A DNA stretch of 64,000 nt from Ferriphaselus amnicola. Its GTDB lineage: Bacteria; Pseudomonadota; Gammaproteobacteria; Burkholderiales; Gallionellaceae. Below are positions 1 through 9,716 of the stretch, piece by piece (positions within the stretch are counted from its first letter, which is position 1; every line of letters starts with the position of its first letter). The notes under the pieces are model-generated. The model had not been told where the DNA came from and did not search any database. It was given only the letters and a program-made list of their open reading frames with translations. The stretch is from NCBI RefSeq assembly GCF_000974685.2, contig NZ_AP018738.1:806001-870000 (forward strand), in the 5' to 3' direction. A program made the position numbers and the translations under genes.

Positions 1-594
1 ACTTCCAGTAACTGCATCTCCGGCGCGGCCTCGGCGGGTGCCGGTGTCGGCCCGCAGCAACTGCATTACGTGCTGGGCATTACCAAGGCCTACACCACAC
101 GCGTTGGCTCCGGCCCGTTCCCCACCGAACTGTATGATGCGGAAGATAAGCGCGATCCAATCGGCGAAGGCTTAGCCAAACGTGGTCACGAATTCGGTTC
201 GACTACAGGCCGCGCACGTCGCTGCGGCTGGTTCGATGCGGCTGCGCTGAAGCGCTCCATCCAAATCAACGGTGTATCCGGCCTGTGTATTACCAAGTTG
301 GACGTGATGGACGGCTTGGAGACCGTGCGTATCGGAGTTGGCTACAACATCAACGGCCAGTTCAGCGACATCTTGCCTGCGGGCGCGGATGCGCTGGAAG
401 GCTGCGAGCCTGTGTACGAAGAGATGCCTGGCTGGACTGATAGTACCGTCGGCGTGAAGGACTACGCTGCCTTGCCCAAGGCTGCCCGCGATTATCTGGA
501 ACGTATCGCCACCATCTGCGAAGTGCCGGTGGATATGGTCTCCACCGGCCCAGATCGCGACGAAACCATCGTCCTGCGTCACCCCTTCGAGTAG
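1..594 (+). CDS. purA: Adenylosuccinate synthetase, C-terminal part (5' end outside window)
   Basis: The frame is open from the first base and ends with TAG at 592-594, giving the last 197 residues. PurA joins IMP and aspartate using GTP in the first committed step from IMP to AMP, in the cytoplasm. The visible segment carries family hallmarks: the GVGP segment, [12 protein letters not shown], the substrate-binding stretch [13 protein letters not shown] and the late PVYEEMPGW motif. The natural C-terminus is present, so only the N-terminal half is missing. tRNA-Leu follows 43 bases later with no clear terminator between, so read-through into the tRNA is possible. Confidence 0.97.
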   Translation, partial: TSSNCISGAASAGAGVGPQQLHYVLGITKAYTTRVGSGPFPTELYDAEDKRDPIGEGLAKRGHEFGSTTGRARRCGWFDAAALKRSIQINGVSGLCITKLDVMDGLETVRIGVGYNINGQFSDILPAGADALEGCEPVYEEMPGWTDSTVGVKDYAALPKAARDYLERIATICEVPVDMVSTGPDRDETIVLRHPFE

Positions 595-637
595 TGACAA
601 CCACGGGTGCTACTACAAGCAGCGCCCGTATCCATCC

Positions 638-726
638 GCCCGGGTGGTGAAATTGGTAGACACAGCAGACTTAAAATCTGCCGCTGAGAGATCGGCGTAC
701 CGGTTCGATTCCGGTCCCGGGCACCA
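638..726 (+). tRNA. tRNA-Leu(UAA)
   Basis: An 89-base cloverleaf with acceptor stem GCCCGGG (638-644) pairing with CCCGGGC (716-722), discriminator A and an encoded CCA end. The anticodon stem GCAGA/TCTGC encloses the loop CTTAAAA, so the anticodon is TAA. The long variable arm between the anticodon and T arms is that of a class II tRNA, as expected for leucine. The T arm carries GTTCGATTCC. Confidence 0.97.
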
Positions 727-851
727 TATCTAGTTAGAACCCATGTAGAGCAACTTGTGCGCCTGCGCAAAATGCTTGGATACTGTTGGGATGAGCGATT
801 TCCGTATCAGCAGAAAACGTCCATTCTGAGCTGATTTTGAATTCGACTGAC

Positions 852-881
852 TTGCCAAAACCCGTTACGTTCGGATATATT
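852..881 (+). promoter_or_regulatory. Probable sigma-70 promoter upstream of tRNA-Pro
   Basis: TTGCCA (852-857) and TATATT (876-881) are separated by 18 bases, and the -10 box is followed by the GC-rich discriminator CGCGCCCC. A start near 888 would give a leader of about 97 bases before tRNA-Pro. The rest of 727-984 holds no gene that I can see. The element is inferred from consensus similarity. Confidence 0.55.
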
Positions 882-984
882 CGCGCCCCTCGTTTAGGCG
901 ATATGCCGGTGGATGGGCAGCTTGCTCGGCGTTCGGTGGGTTGTCTGGCCGAAGTGTCCGCTAGTAGGGTAATGCAATAAACTT

Positions 985-1061
985 CGGGGTGTAGCTCAGC
1001 CTGGTAGAGTGCTACGTTCGGGACGTAGAAGCCGGAGGTTCGAATCCTCTCACCCCGACCA
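985..1061 (+). tRNA. tRNA-Pro(CGG)
   Basis: A 77-base cloverleaf. The acceptor stem CGGGGTG (985-991) pairs with CACCCCG (1051-1057), followed by A and an encoded CCA. The anticodon stem CTACG/CGTAG encloses TTCGGGA, so the anticodon is CGG, reading CCG codons. The D arm has AGCTCAGCCTGGTAGAG and the T arm GGTTCGAATCC. Confidence 0.97.
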
Positions 1062-1071
1062 AATCAGAAGG

Positions 1072-1104
1072 GAAAAGGCCGGTACTTATCTGGCCTTTTC
1101 TTTT
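1072..1104 (+). terminator. Rho-independent terminator after tRNA-Pro
   Basis: A perfect 9-bp stem, GAAAAGGCC (1072-1080) with GGCCTTTTC (1092-1100), has an 11-base loop and runs straight into further T residues. It starts 11 bases after the tRNA-Pro CCA end. Confidence 0.85.
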
Positions 1105-1205
1105 GTACGCGTTGTATAACGGTTATCATCGTACCCTTGCTCGCAGCCATGGGAGCAGCTCAGGAGGGGAATTCCCCAGCAGATAACAATAAAGGAGAAC
1201 TCAAA

Positions 1206-1976
1206 ATGGCGATCGAACTCTTCAATGATGGTAAGCATTTGTGTTTGATGTTCGACGATTTGGTGGATGATACGGCCAATGTCGCAGTGCAGGCCAACCA
1301 GTTTTTGATCGTAGATAACGGTCATGGTGCGTTGATCGACCCGGGTGGCAACATGACCTACAACGGTTTGCTGATGGCGATGCACAATTACTTTCCACCC
1401 AAACGGCTGGAATTCATTCTCGCCTCGCACTCCGATCCAGACATCATCGCATCCATCAATAAGTGGATGATCCACGCTGATTGTAAGGTGGTGATCTCCA
1501 AGTTGTGGGCGCGCTTTGTGCCGCATTTTTGCAGCGTAGGTAATGCTGAAGGTCGCATTGAGTCGATACCTGATCAAGGTATGAACCTTACGTTGGGCAA
1601 CTGCATCATCAAAGCAGTCCCAGCCCACTTTATGCATTCGGAAGGTAACTTCCAATTCTATGATCCAATCAGCAAGATTCTGTTCTCAGGTGATATGGGC
1701 GCTTCGATCGTTAATCATAACGAGGCGGACACTCCGGTGACGGACTTTAATGCGCACATTCCAACAATGGATGCGTTCCATCGTCGTTACATGGTCTCTA
1801 ACAAGATTTGTCGCTACTGGGTGAATATGGTGAGACAGATGGATGTTGAAATGATCGTGCCGCAACATGGGCGTATGTTCAAGGGTAAGAAGATGGTGAA
1901 CGAATTCTTGGACTGGATCGAGAATCTGCCTTGTGGCGTGGATGTGATGACACAGGATCACTATCGTTTGCCATAG
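1206..1976 (+). CDS. ODP-like oxygen-binding di-iron protein (metallo-beta-lactamase fold)
   Basis: A 256-residue soluble protein of the metallo-beta-lactamase fold, close in pattern to the di-iron domain of flavodiiron proteins. Visible metal ligands are the HSDPD motif (H75, D77, D79), H144 in FMHSEGN, D163 in FSGDMG and H221 in PQHG. The usual sixth ligand after HxExD (a histidine in flavodiiron enzymes) is isoleucine here, and there is no flavodoxin domain. Both features match the stand-alone ODP group, whose Treponema member binds oxygen and couples to chemotaxis. The start at 1206 is preceded by AAAGGAG. An in-frame upstream start at 1137 is less likely because it lacks a ribosome site. 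The next gene is a chemoreceptor, which supports a sensing role. A hydrolase of the same fold is the alternative. Confidence 0.8.
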   Translation: MAIELFNDGKHLCLMFDDLVDDTANVAVQANQFLIVDNGHGALIDPGGNMTYNGLLMAMHNYFPPKRLEFILASHSDPDIIASINKWMIHADCKVVISKLWARFVPHFCSVGNAEGRIESIPDQGMNLTLGNCIIKAVPAHFMHSEGNFQFYDPISKILFSGDMGASIVNHNEADTPVTDFNAHIPTMDAFHRRYMVSNKICRYWVNMVRQMDVEMIVPQHGRMFKGKKMVNEFLDWIENLPCGVDVMTQDHYRLP

Positions 1977-2028
1977 TCCCAGATTGAGGGAGCTTTCTCC
2001 TTCTGCTCAAGCTATCCCCTTCGGTGCC

Positions 2029-2054
2029 GATACGCTGTAATGACGCAGCGTATC
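2029..2054. repeat. Perfect 9-bp inverted repeat just upstream of the chemoreceptor ribosome site
   Basis: GATACGCTG (2029-2037) and CAGCGTATC (2046-2054) pair perfectly around an 8-base loop. No T-run follows, so it is not a typical terminator. The strong ribosome site GGAGGGG lies 6 bases downstream, at about 2061-2067, before the ATG at 2071. It could be an mRNA hairpin that tunes translation or mRNA stability, or a protein-binding palindrome. Confidence 0.6.
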
Positions 2055-2070
2055 AAATCAGGAGGGGATT

Positions 2071-3198
2071 ATGTTTTTTAGTAAATCAAAAGAAGAAGAG
2101 TATCGTCTCCAAGAGAGGCTTCGTATCTCGGAGCGCAGAGCTCAGGAGCTGGAGGCCGAGTTGGCTACGGCGCATCGGCGAGTCGCAGAGCTTCAGTCCT
2201 CGCTCGATAATGTAGAACTACGCGAGTCGGTCAATGTTAGTTTGCATAGGAATATGCTGGCTTTTGGCGATTCGTTCACCGCACTTCAGCAGTCTCAGGT
2301 GCAGGTGGCTAGCGCGATGAAGGAGGAGAAGGTGCACGCCATTGAGGCTGCCAGCATCTCCGGTGCCAATCGTGCCGCTGTGGTGCAGATTGCCGAGAAT
2401 TTGGTAGCCTTGTCGCGCGACACTCAGCAGACCTCGCAGAATGTTCACAACCTGACTCAGCGTGCTGGGCAGATTGGTGGCATCGTCAAACTCATCAAGG
2501 AAGTTGCCGATCAGACCAATCTATTGGCACTAAATGCGGCCATTGAAGCGGCGCGAGCCGGGGAGCAGGGACGTGGCTTTGCCGTGGTGGCTGACGAGGT
2601 TCGCAAACTGGCTGAGCGTACCGCTAATGCGACCAATGAAATATCGGGTCTGGTGGCGGTGATTCAGCAGGAAACCGAGCAGACGCGCAGCCAAATGATG
2701 CAGTGGGCACAGAAGTCAGATGCCTTCAGTCAAGAGGTGGCGCGGGTGATGGACAATATGAAGAGCCTGCTTGAGCTTTCACACCAGATGGAAGGAACCA
2801 TCTCCGCAGCTGCGTTGCGCAGCTTTGTCGAAGTGGCCAAGATTGACCACATCCTGTTCAAGTTCGAAGTATACAAAGTATTCATGGGGATATCGGATCG
2901 TACGCCGGAGAGTTTCTCGTCCCATTCTGACTGTCGCCTTGGTAAGTGGTACACCGAAGGCGAAGGTAAAGATTGTTTTACCAAGCTGGATGGCTATCGT
3001 GAGATGGATGCTCCACATAAACAGGTTCATGAGAACGGTAGGGCAGCGCTTGAGGCGCTAAGGGGAGGAAATCCAGAGCAAGGTTTGGCGTTCTTGGCTA
3101 AGACTGAAGCCAGTAGTATGGAAGTCATCAAGGCGCTGGATCGTATCGCTCACGCCGGAGAGGTGGATATTAATCTGCTGTGTCACTCGCCGAGTTGA
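2071..3198 (+). CDS. Soluble methyl-accepting chemotaxis protein with C-terminal CZB zinc-binding domain
   Basis: A 375-residue cytoplasmic chemoreceptor without membrane segments. Residues 6-50 are a charged coiled coil, and about 85-240 form the signalling hairpin, with the conserved CheA/CheW-contacting tip at about 145-180 ([20 protein letters not shown] and [11 protein letters not shown]). The C-terminus is a CZB domain with all four expected zinc ligands: H260, C288 in CRLGKWY, H316 and H320 in HKQVH. CZB receptors sense zinc or redox state through the Zn-Cys pair. It follows the ODP-like gene by 94 bases on the same strand without a typical terminator, so co-transcription is plausible. 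The signal may be oxygen or redox relayed by the partner, which is inference. No other che genes lie in the window. Confidence 0.93.
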   Translation: MFFSKSKEEEYRLQERLRISERRAQELEAELATAHRRVAELQSSLDNVELRESVNVSLHRNMLAFGDSFTALQQSQVQVASAMKEEKVHAIEAASISGANRAAVVQIAENLVALSRDTQQTSQNVHNLTQRAGQIGGIVKLIKEVADQTNLLALNAAIEAARAGEQGRGFAVVADEVRKLAERTANATNEISGLVAVIQQETEQTRSQMMQWAQKSDAFSQEVARVMDNMKSLLELSHQMEGTISAAALRSFVEVAKIDHILFKFEVYKVFMGISDRTPESFSSHSDCRLGKWYTEGEGKDCFTKLDGYREMDAPHKQVHENGRAALEALRGGNPEQGLAFLAKTEASSMEVIKALDRIAHAGEVDINLLCHSPS

Positions 3199-3219
3199 CT
3201 TTTTGTATCTGAGTAAGTT

Positions 3220-3253
3220 CGCGGCGCTGTTATCAGCGCCGCGTTGTGTTTTA
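3220..3253. terminator. Stem-loop terminator between converging genes
   Basis: CGCGGCGCTG (3220-3229) and CAGCGCCGCG (3234-3243) form a perfect 10-bp stem with a TTAT loop, followed by TTGTGTTTT on the plus strand. It ends the chemoreceptor transcript and lies 17 bases beyond the end of the converging GlcG-like gene. Confidence 0.8.
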
Positions 3254-3270
3254 GCTAGGCTTACTCTTAA

Positions 3271-5100
<1,830 letters not shown>

Positions 5101-5101
<1 letters not shown>

Positions 5102-5289
5102 TATTTCAGAGCTTCAGCTTCTTCCGGTGTCAGCTTGCGAGCCTCGTCAGCCAGCATCACCGGGATGTCATCTTGAATGGCAAATGCCAAGCGATCAGCG
5201 CGGCAGATTAGTTCCTGTTCGGCCTTGTGGTAAATCAGCGGCGATTTGCACAGCGGGCAAACCAGAATCTCAAGCAGCTTGGCGTCCAT
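5101..5289 (-). CDS. Trm112-family zinc-ribbon-like protein (YcaR type)
   Basis: A 62-residue protein with CPLC near the N-terminus, a further cysteine in ELIC, and the [10 protein letters not shown] tail of bacterial YcaR proteins. Eukaryotic Trm112 is a methyltransferase partner. The bacterial version has lost part of the metal site and its role is unsettled. Position between lpxK and kdsB is conserved in many proteobacteria. It overlaps the 3' end of lpxK by 20 bases and kdsB by one, so expression is tightly coupled to LPS synthesis genes. Confidence 0.92.
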
Positions 5290-6253
5290 TGATTTTGTCC
5301 AGAATTCGTTCGGTGAGTGAGGTGTTCATCTGCGCGTCCACCCGCAGTACCCAGCAATGCTCATTAGCGAAGGCCGCGCATTTTACCGCATCTTTCTCCG
5401 TCATGAGTATCGCGTCGGCATCGGAGAAGTCGAGATCGACGGTGCGGTAGGGATGGTGGTCGGGGAAAGGGTGGCGGGTGATCGTTAGGCCCAGCGACTC
5501 TAGATGGCGGAAGAAGCGCTCGGGGTGGCCGATGCCTGCAACAGCATGCACGTTCTGCTCGGTGAAATCAGCGGGCTGCGCCAGCGTAGTGGGATTGAGT
5601 AGGTTGTAGAACTGTTGTCCGTGCAGCTGCATGGCGAATTCGCCAGTCTTGGCTGAGCCGCCGTTGACCACGACGGCATCCACGCCGAGCAAGCGCGCAA
5701 CCGGCTCGCGTAAAGGGCCGGCGGGCAAGAGTTGTTCGTTACCAAGGCGGCGGGTGCCATCCACCACGGCGATCTCGAAATCACGGCGCAGGCGGTAATG
5801 TTGCAAGCCGTCATCGGACAAGATCACATCGCATTCGGGGTGCGCCGCAAGTAGCGCTTGCCCAGCGGCGACGCGGTCACGTCCTATCCATACTGGGCAT
5901 AGCTCGCGCTGCGCCATCAGTAACGGTTCATCGCCCACTTGTTCGCCAGTGTTGGACTTGCGCACTTCCTGCGGATGGGTGGCGCTACCGCCGTAGCCTC
6001 GGCTGATGATGCCGGGATGCCAGCCGGCATCCAGCAGTTGTTGAGCCAGCCACAAGGTCAGCGGTGTCTTGCCGCTGCCGCCGACGCTGATGTTGCCGAC
6101 GATGATGACGGGAGCGGGCAGGGCGTGACTGGCGAGGAGACCGAGACGGTAAAGTGTGCGGCGCGCGGCAGCGAGTGCGCCGAACAGCCAACTGAGCGGC
6201 AGCAGGACGAGGTGCAGTGGCGTGTAGCCAGTCCAGTGCCGTTCCAGCGCCAT
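5270..6253 (-). CDS. lpxK: Tetraacyldisaccharide 4'-kinase
   Basis: 327 residues from the ATG at 6253. LpxK phosphorylates the 4' position of the lipid A disaccharide precursor on the inner face of the inner membrane. The N-terminal hydrophobic segment (about residues 12-40) is the membrane anchor. The P-loop follows as [12 protein letters not shown], with the downstream ISRGYGG and [11 protein letters not shown] motifs typical of the family. The open frame extends upstream of 6253, but those codons overlap exbD in another frame. The chosen start leaves one base after the exbD stop. Confidence 0.96.
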   Translation of the reverse strand: MALERHWTGYTPLHLVLLPLSWLFGALAAARRTLYRLGLLASHALPAPVIIVGNISVGGSGKTPLTLWLAQQLLDAGWHPGIISRGYGGSATHPQEVRKSNTGEQVGDEPLLMAQRELCPVWIGRDRVAAGQALLAAHPECDVILSDDGLQHYRLRRDFEIAVVDGTRRLGNEQLLPAGPLREPVARLLGVDAVVVNGGSAKTGEFAMQLHGQQFYNLLNPTTLAQPADFTEQNVHAVAGIGHPERFFRHLESLGLTITRHPFPDHHPYRTVDLDFSDADAILMTEKDAVKCAAFANEHCWVLRVDAQMNTSLTERILDKINGRQAA

Positions 6254-6254
6254 G

Positions 6255-6677
6255 CTATTTGCTACGTTTCTCGGTCTTGAAGGTGATGCTGCTATAGCCG
6301 GCCAAGCGTGCCGCTTCCATGATGTTGACCACGGACTGATGCGTGGCTTTGGCATCGGCATTGATGACGATGACCGGCTCTTTGTCCTCGCCCGCTGCGC
6401 GATGAAGCTCAGCTGCCAAGCTTTCTACGCCGGAGTACAGCGCCGGTTTTTCGTCGATGGCGTAGTTCTCTGTTGCATCTACCGAGACGTTGATCTGTTT
6501 GTTGACTTTGGCCGACGGAGTGTCACCGCCCGCCTGTGGCAGATTGATCTGTAAGCCAGAGAAGTTGGCGTAGGTGGTGGTGACCATCATGAAGATGAGG
6601 ATCACCAGCAGAATGTCGATCATCGGGATCAGGTTGATCTCCGGCTCTTCGCGGGAGCGGCCACGCTGGAAGTTCAC
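6255..6677 (-). CDS. exbD: ExbD/TolR-family proton channel subunit
   Basis: 140 residues with one N-terminal membrane helix (about 18-40) containing the proton-path aspartate in INLIPMIDILLVILIF, then a periplasmic domain. With ExbB it couples the proton gradient to an outer-membrane or transport process. It starts 3 bases after exbB ends. No tonB or tolA is next to it, so whether it serves TonB, Tol or another partner cannot be told here. In beta- and gammaproteobacteria this exbB-exbD-lpxK order is common. Confidence 0.93.
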   Translation of the reverse strand: MNFQRGRSREEPEINLIPMIDILLVILIFMMVTTTYANFSGLQINLPQAGGDTPSAKVNKQINVSVDATENYAIDEKPALYSGVESLAAELHRAAGEDKEPVIVINADAKATHQSVVNIMEAARLAGYSSITFKTEKRSK

Positions 6678-6680
6678 GGC

Positions 6681-7289
6681 TTAATCCTTGCGTTCGCCGT
6701 GGACGATCTCGACCAACTTGATCGCCTGCTGTTCCATCTCGATGGTCAGTGTATCGACCTTGGCGCGGAAATGGCGGTAGAAGATCATGCTGGGTACGGC
6801 CACAATCAGGCCGAACGCGGTGTTGTACAGTGCCACCGAAATGCCATGAGCGAGGATGGCGGGCGTATTGCCGGCAGCAGTTTGCGAGCCGAAGATCTCG
6901 ATCATGCCGACCACAGTACCGAAAAGGCCGAGTAAGGGGCTGATCGAAGCGACCGTACCCAGCGTGGTGAGGAAGCGCTCCAGCTCGTGCGATGTGGCAC
7001 GTCCGGCTTCTTCGATGGAATCCTTCATCACCTCAGGCGTACTTTTTACATTCTTTAGCCCAGCCGCAAAGATGCGTCCCAACGGCGAGTGGGTAGAAAG
7101 GCGCGCCAGCATCGTGTCGGTGACGCCATGCTGTCCCAATTCCTTGACCACCTGATTCAGCAGATCGGGTGGTGCGACGGTCTTGTTGCGCAGGAACATC
7201 AGCCGCTCGGCGATGAGCGCGACGGCAACGATAGAGGAGATAATCAACAACCAGATCGGCCAGCCGGCCGCTTCAACGATGGCAAACAC
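6681..7289 (-). CDS. exbB: ExbB/TolQ-family proton channel subunit
   Basis: 202 residues with three membrane helices: residues about 9-30, then a long cytoplasmic loop, then about 108-130 and 145-170. The MotA/TolQ/ExbB signature region LGTVASISPLLGLFGTVVGMI is present. It forms the pentameric channel around ExbD in the inner membrane. It is the first gene of the run down to adk, and a promoter-like sequence lies about 40 bases upstream of its start. Confidence 0.94.
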   Translation of the reverse strand: MFAIVEAAGWPIWLLIISSIVAVALIAERLMFLRNKTVAPPDLLNQVVKELGQHGVTDTMLARLSTHSPLGRIFAAGLKNVKSTPEVMKDSIEEAGRATSHELERFLTTLGTVASISPLLGLFGTVVGMIEIFGSQTAAGNTPAILAHGISVALYNTAFGLIVAVPSMIFYRHFRAKVDTLTIEMEQQAIKLVEIVHGERKD

Positions 7290-7324
7290 TGAGGTGCTCC
7301 AACTATGCTTAAATGACGGGGCGA

Positions 7325-7353
7325 ACTGTAGCGTGTCAGGTCAGTTTGAGCAA
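7325..7353 (-). promoter_or_regulatory. Possible promoter of the exbB-adk run
   Basis: On the minus strand TTGCTC (7348-7353) and TACAGT (7325-7330) are 17 bases apart. The -10 box is followed by TCGCCCCG, the GC-rich discriminator seen at several other promoters here. It sits about 36 bases before the exbB start at 7289. Confidence 0.4.
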
Positions 7354-7430
7354 GGTATCTCATCCTTAGTCTGAGCAAAATCACGCTAAAACCTCATACG
7401 AAAAGAGATTTTCTTGTTGTGCACAAAAGC

Positions 7431-7451
7431 TGTGGATAACTCTGTGGATGA
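7431..7451 (+). promoter_or_regulatory. Two tandem DnaA-box-like sites in the exbB/xseA intergenic region
   Basis: TGTGGATAA (7431-7439) is the exact reverse complement of the DnaA box TTATCCACA. TGTGGATGA (7443-7451), 12 bases on, differs at one base. The palindrome TTGTGCACAA lies just before them (7417-7426). The 342-base gap 7290-7631 is AT-rich and otherwise holds only promoter-like sequence. A regulatory or DnaA-titrating role is inference. Confidence 0.45.
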
Positions 7452-7631
7452 GTTGCGCACTAATGCGCTAATGCACTGCAAAGTAACTGAAATATTCCCT
7501 CTGCTCATTTATTGAGCATAAATATAAACCAATAAAAACAATGTGTTGTGAATTTATGACTATTTTTCGATGGCTAACGCCCCAGAAAGTGGCGTGGTTG
7601 CTAGGTTTGTGAATAATTAGTGGAAGTCAAG

Positions 7632-8978
7632 ATGAATTCTGAACTCTTTTTTGAAGACAAGAACCGGGTTTTTCGTGTAAGGGATCTCACGCGGTTGGTG
7701 CGCCAGTTGTTAGAAGGCGGCTTGCCGCTGATGTGGGTGAAAGGCGAGATTTCCAACTTCACCAACGCTGCTTCCGGCCACTGGTATCTGTCGCTCAAAG
7801 ACGAGCAAGCGCAGGTGCGTTGCGTCATGTTCCGCAATCGAAACCAGTTTCTAGACTGGCAGCCGCGCAATGGTTCTCAAGTCGAAGTGCTGGCGCTGGC
7901 CACCTTGTACGAAGCGCGCGGTGACTTCCAGCTCACCATCGAACAAATGCGTCCGGCGGGGTTGGGCGCACTGTACGAAGCGTTCGAGCGACTCAAGCGC
8001 AAACTGGAAGCGGAAGGGCTATTCGATGCCGCCCGCAAACGCGCCTTGCCCGTTTACCCGGGCCGCATCGGTCTGGTCACCTCGCCTCAGGCGGCGGCGC
8101 TGCGTGATGTGTTGACCACATTGCACAAGCGCATGCCCGCCATTCCTGTCGTGCTCTATCCGGTGCCGGTGCAGGGCGAGGGCGCGGCGGCGAAGATCGC
8201 CCAGGCTATCGCCGCCGCCAATCGGCGAGCCGAGTGCGATGTGCTGATCGTTTGTCGAGGCGGTGGAAGTATCGAAGATCTGTGGGCGTTCAACGAGGAA
8301 GTGGTGGCGCGCGCCATCGCGGAGAGCGAGATTCCTACCATCAGCGGTGTCGGTCACGAGACCGATTTCACCATCAGTGATTTCGTCGCCGATCTGCGCG
8401 CTGCGACACCGACCGCCGCCGCGCAAGCCGCTACGCCGGACCGCGCCACCTTGCAGCAGCGGATGCAACAAGCTGCACAGCGGCTGGTGCGCAGCCAACA
8501 AGGTCAACTCCAGCGTTCCATGCAGCAACTGGATTATTTGCAACGGTGCTTGGTGCATCCGGCAGCGCGGGCGCAGCAACAGCGCCAGCATTTGGAGCAT
8601 CTACGCCAACGCTTGAGCGGCGCATTGGCATACGGTGTGCAGCGCCAGCACTGGCGCTGGCAGACAGCCAGTCGCCGCTTGATCGCCATCCGTCCCGATC
8701 TCGCCACGCAGCAACAACGTCAGGCCGAACTTGCCGTCCGCCTACGTGTCGCTGCGCAACGCTTGCTCAGTCAGCGACAAGAGCGACTAGATACGCTCGC
8801 GCAACACCTGAGCTACCTCGATCCCCGCCAAGTGCTGGCGCGCGGCTACAGTCTGGTGCAAGACGAGCAGGGGCGGGTGGTGATCAATAGCGCGAAACTC
8901 AAGGCGGGCGACGAGTTGAACATCACCTTCGCGCGAGGCTCGGCTAGGGTCGGGGTGCGTGAAGCAGGGAAAGCCTAG
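7632..8978 (+). CDS. xseA: Exodeoxyribonuclease VII large subunit
   Basis: 448 residues. XseA with XseB degrades single-stranded DNA to oligonucleotides. An N-terminal OB-fold is seen (WVKGEISNFTNAASGHWYLSLKD and the VLALATLYEARGDFQL region), followed by the catalytic domain with the GLVTSPQAAALRDV and CRGGGSIEDLWAFN motifs and GVGHETDFTI. A long glutamine/arginine-rich coiled coil runs from about 275 to 390. ATG at 7632 is preceded by GGAAG. A GTG at 7620 is in frame but lacks a ribosome site. Divergence from exbB is typical of betaproteobacteria. Confidence 0.96.
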   Translation: MNSELFFEDKNRVFRVRDLTRLVRQLLEGGLPLMWVKGEISNFTNAASGHWYLSLKDEQAQVRCVMFRNRNQFLDWQPRNGSQVEVLALATLYEARGDFQLTIEQMRPAGLGALYEAFERLKRKLEAEGLFDAARKRALPVYPGRIGLVTSPQAAALRDVLTTLHKRMPAIPVVLYPVPVQGEGAAAKIAQAIAAANRRAECDVLIVCRGGGSIEDLWAFNEEVVARAIAESEIPTISGVGHETDFTISDFVADLRAATPTAAAQAATPDRATLQQRMQQAAQRLVRSQQGQLQRSMQQLDYLQRCLVHPAARAQQQRQHLEHLRQRLSGALAYGVQRQHWRWQTASRRLIAIRPDLATQQQRQAELAVRLRVAAQRLLSQRQERLDTLAQHLSYLDPRQVLARGYSLVQDEQGRVVINSAKLKAGDELNITFARGSARVGVREAGKA

Positions 8979-9063
8979 TGCCGAAGTGCGAGAGAGGCCA
9001 AGATGTTCTCATGCATGATTGAGCTGGCGCGTGCTAGACAAACGTGGTCTTTCCTTGGGGTGC

Positions 9064-9402
9064 TTAGGGTCGGCGTGTTTTGCGTGCATAGGTCGACCAG
9101 AATTTCGCGACCAAGATAATGGAAAGAGATGAGAAAAGTGGGCCTAGAACGAAGTACCCAAATAACCCGCACAGGTTGCCTGATGAAGCGGATGAACAAG
9201 CGACCTCGACTCCTATGCCAATGCCGAGAAAATACGAAATGATAGCCGATATTAGCAGGATCGCTATGAACGCCACGGCAGGCACAGCGAGCTTGGGTTC
9301 GGGCGCTCTGCGAAAGAGCCTGTAGTAATAGGTGGCGAACCCAATTGCAAATATCGGCGATAGCATTGCTGCTATGAGGAGTACGGTGTATGGCGCGTCC
9401 AT
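9064..9402 (-). CDS. Small hypothetical membrane protein
   Basis: About 112 residues from the ATG at 9402, or 121 from a TTG at 9429. Neither start has a strong ribosome site. Three hydrophobic stretches alternate with short polar loops: about residues 5-28, 38-62 and 75-98. A charged end ARKTRRP follows. Two cysteines lie in the second loop. I do not recognise the family. The pattern of hydrophobic segments on this strand makes it more credible than the overlapping frames. It converges with xseA. Confidence 0.5.
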   Translation of the reverse strand: MDAPYTVLLIAAMLSPIFAIGFATYYYRLFRRAPEPKLAVPAVAFIAILLISAIISYFLGIGIGVEVACSSASSGNLCGLFGYFVLGPLFSSLSIILVAKFWSTYARKTRRP

Positions 9403-9716
9403 GGCACTCAAATGTGATTCCGATTTCAAAATTTCGAGGCCGCAATGTCGCCGATTTCGGCTTTATATGTCAACGATATGTTTGAAATGTACATAAAATC
9501 AGTGTGTTGAAGTATCCAATGATGTAAGGCATATTGGGCCTTCGTTGGCAAAAATTTCGGATAGGTGTTCCTGTGGTTTCTGAGAGGGCTGTATGCTTCG
9601 ATTGTTTTTGAGGTAGGGGGTGAATACGTCCTTGTTGTCACGCCCTGAAATCATCGCAGCCTAGACCTTGTCGCTTTCGGTTAAAATTCGCGCCTTGATT
9701 TTCCGTATATATTTCC
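9403..9716. other. Intergenic region without a supported gene
   Basis: A 314-base AT-rich gap. The only signal is TAAAAT (9682-9687) followed by TCGCGCC, 29 bases before the methyltransferase ATG, which resembles the -10/discriminator motif found elsewhere in the window. No convincing -35 box is visible. A short minus-strand frame at 9426-9641 has no recognisable features. Confidence 0.4.

Noticed and set aside
1137-1205. Upstream in-frame extension of the ODP-like gene
   Set aside because: It lacks a ribosome site, while ATG 1206 has AAAGGAG and gives the expected family N-terminus.
7290-7631. Possible replication origin at the DnaA-box pair
   Set aside because: Only two boxes, and no dnaA, dnaN, gyrB or parAB nearby; better read as a regulatory or titration site.
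8019-8600. Long antisense open frames inside xseA, glnE, valS, der and other GC-rich genes
   Set aside because: They mirror codon bias of the real genes, have no domain signatures and lack ribosome sites.
9426-9641. 71-residue minus-strand open frame
   Set aside because: No recognisable domain, no ribosome site and AT-rich sequence; more likely chance.
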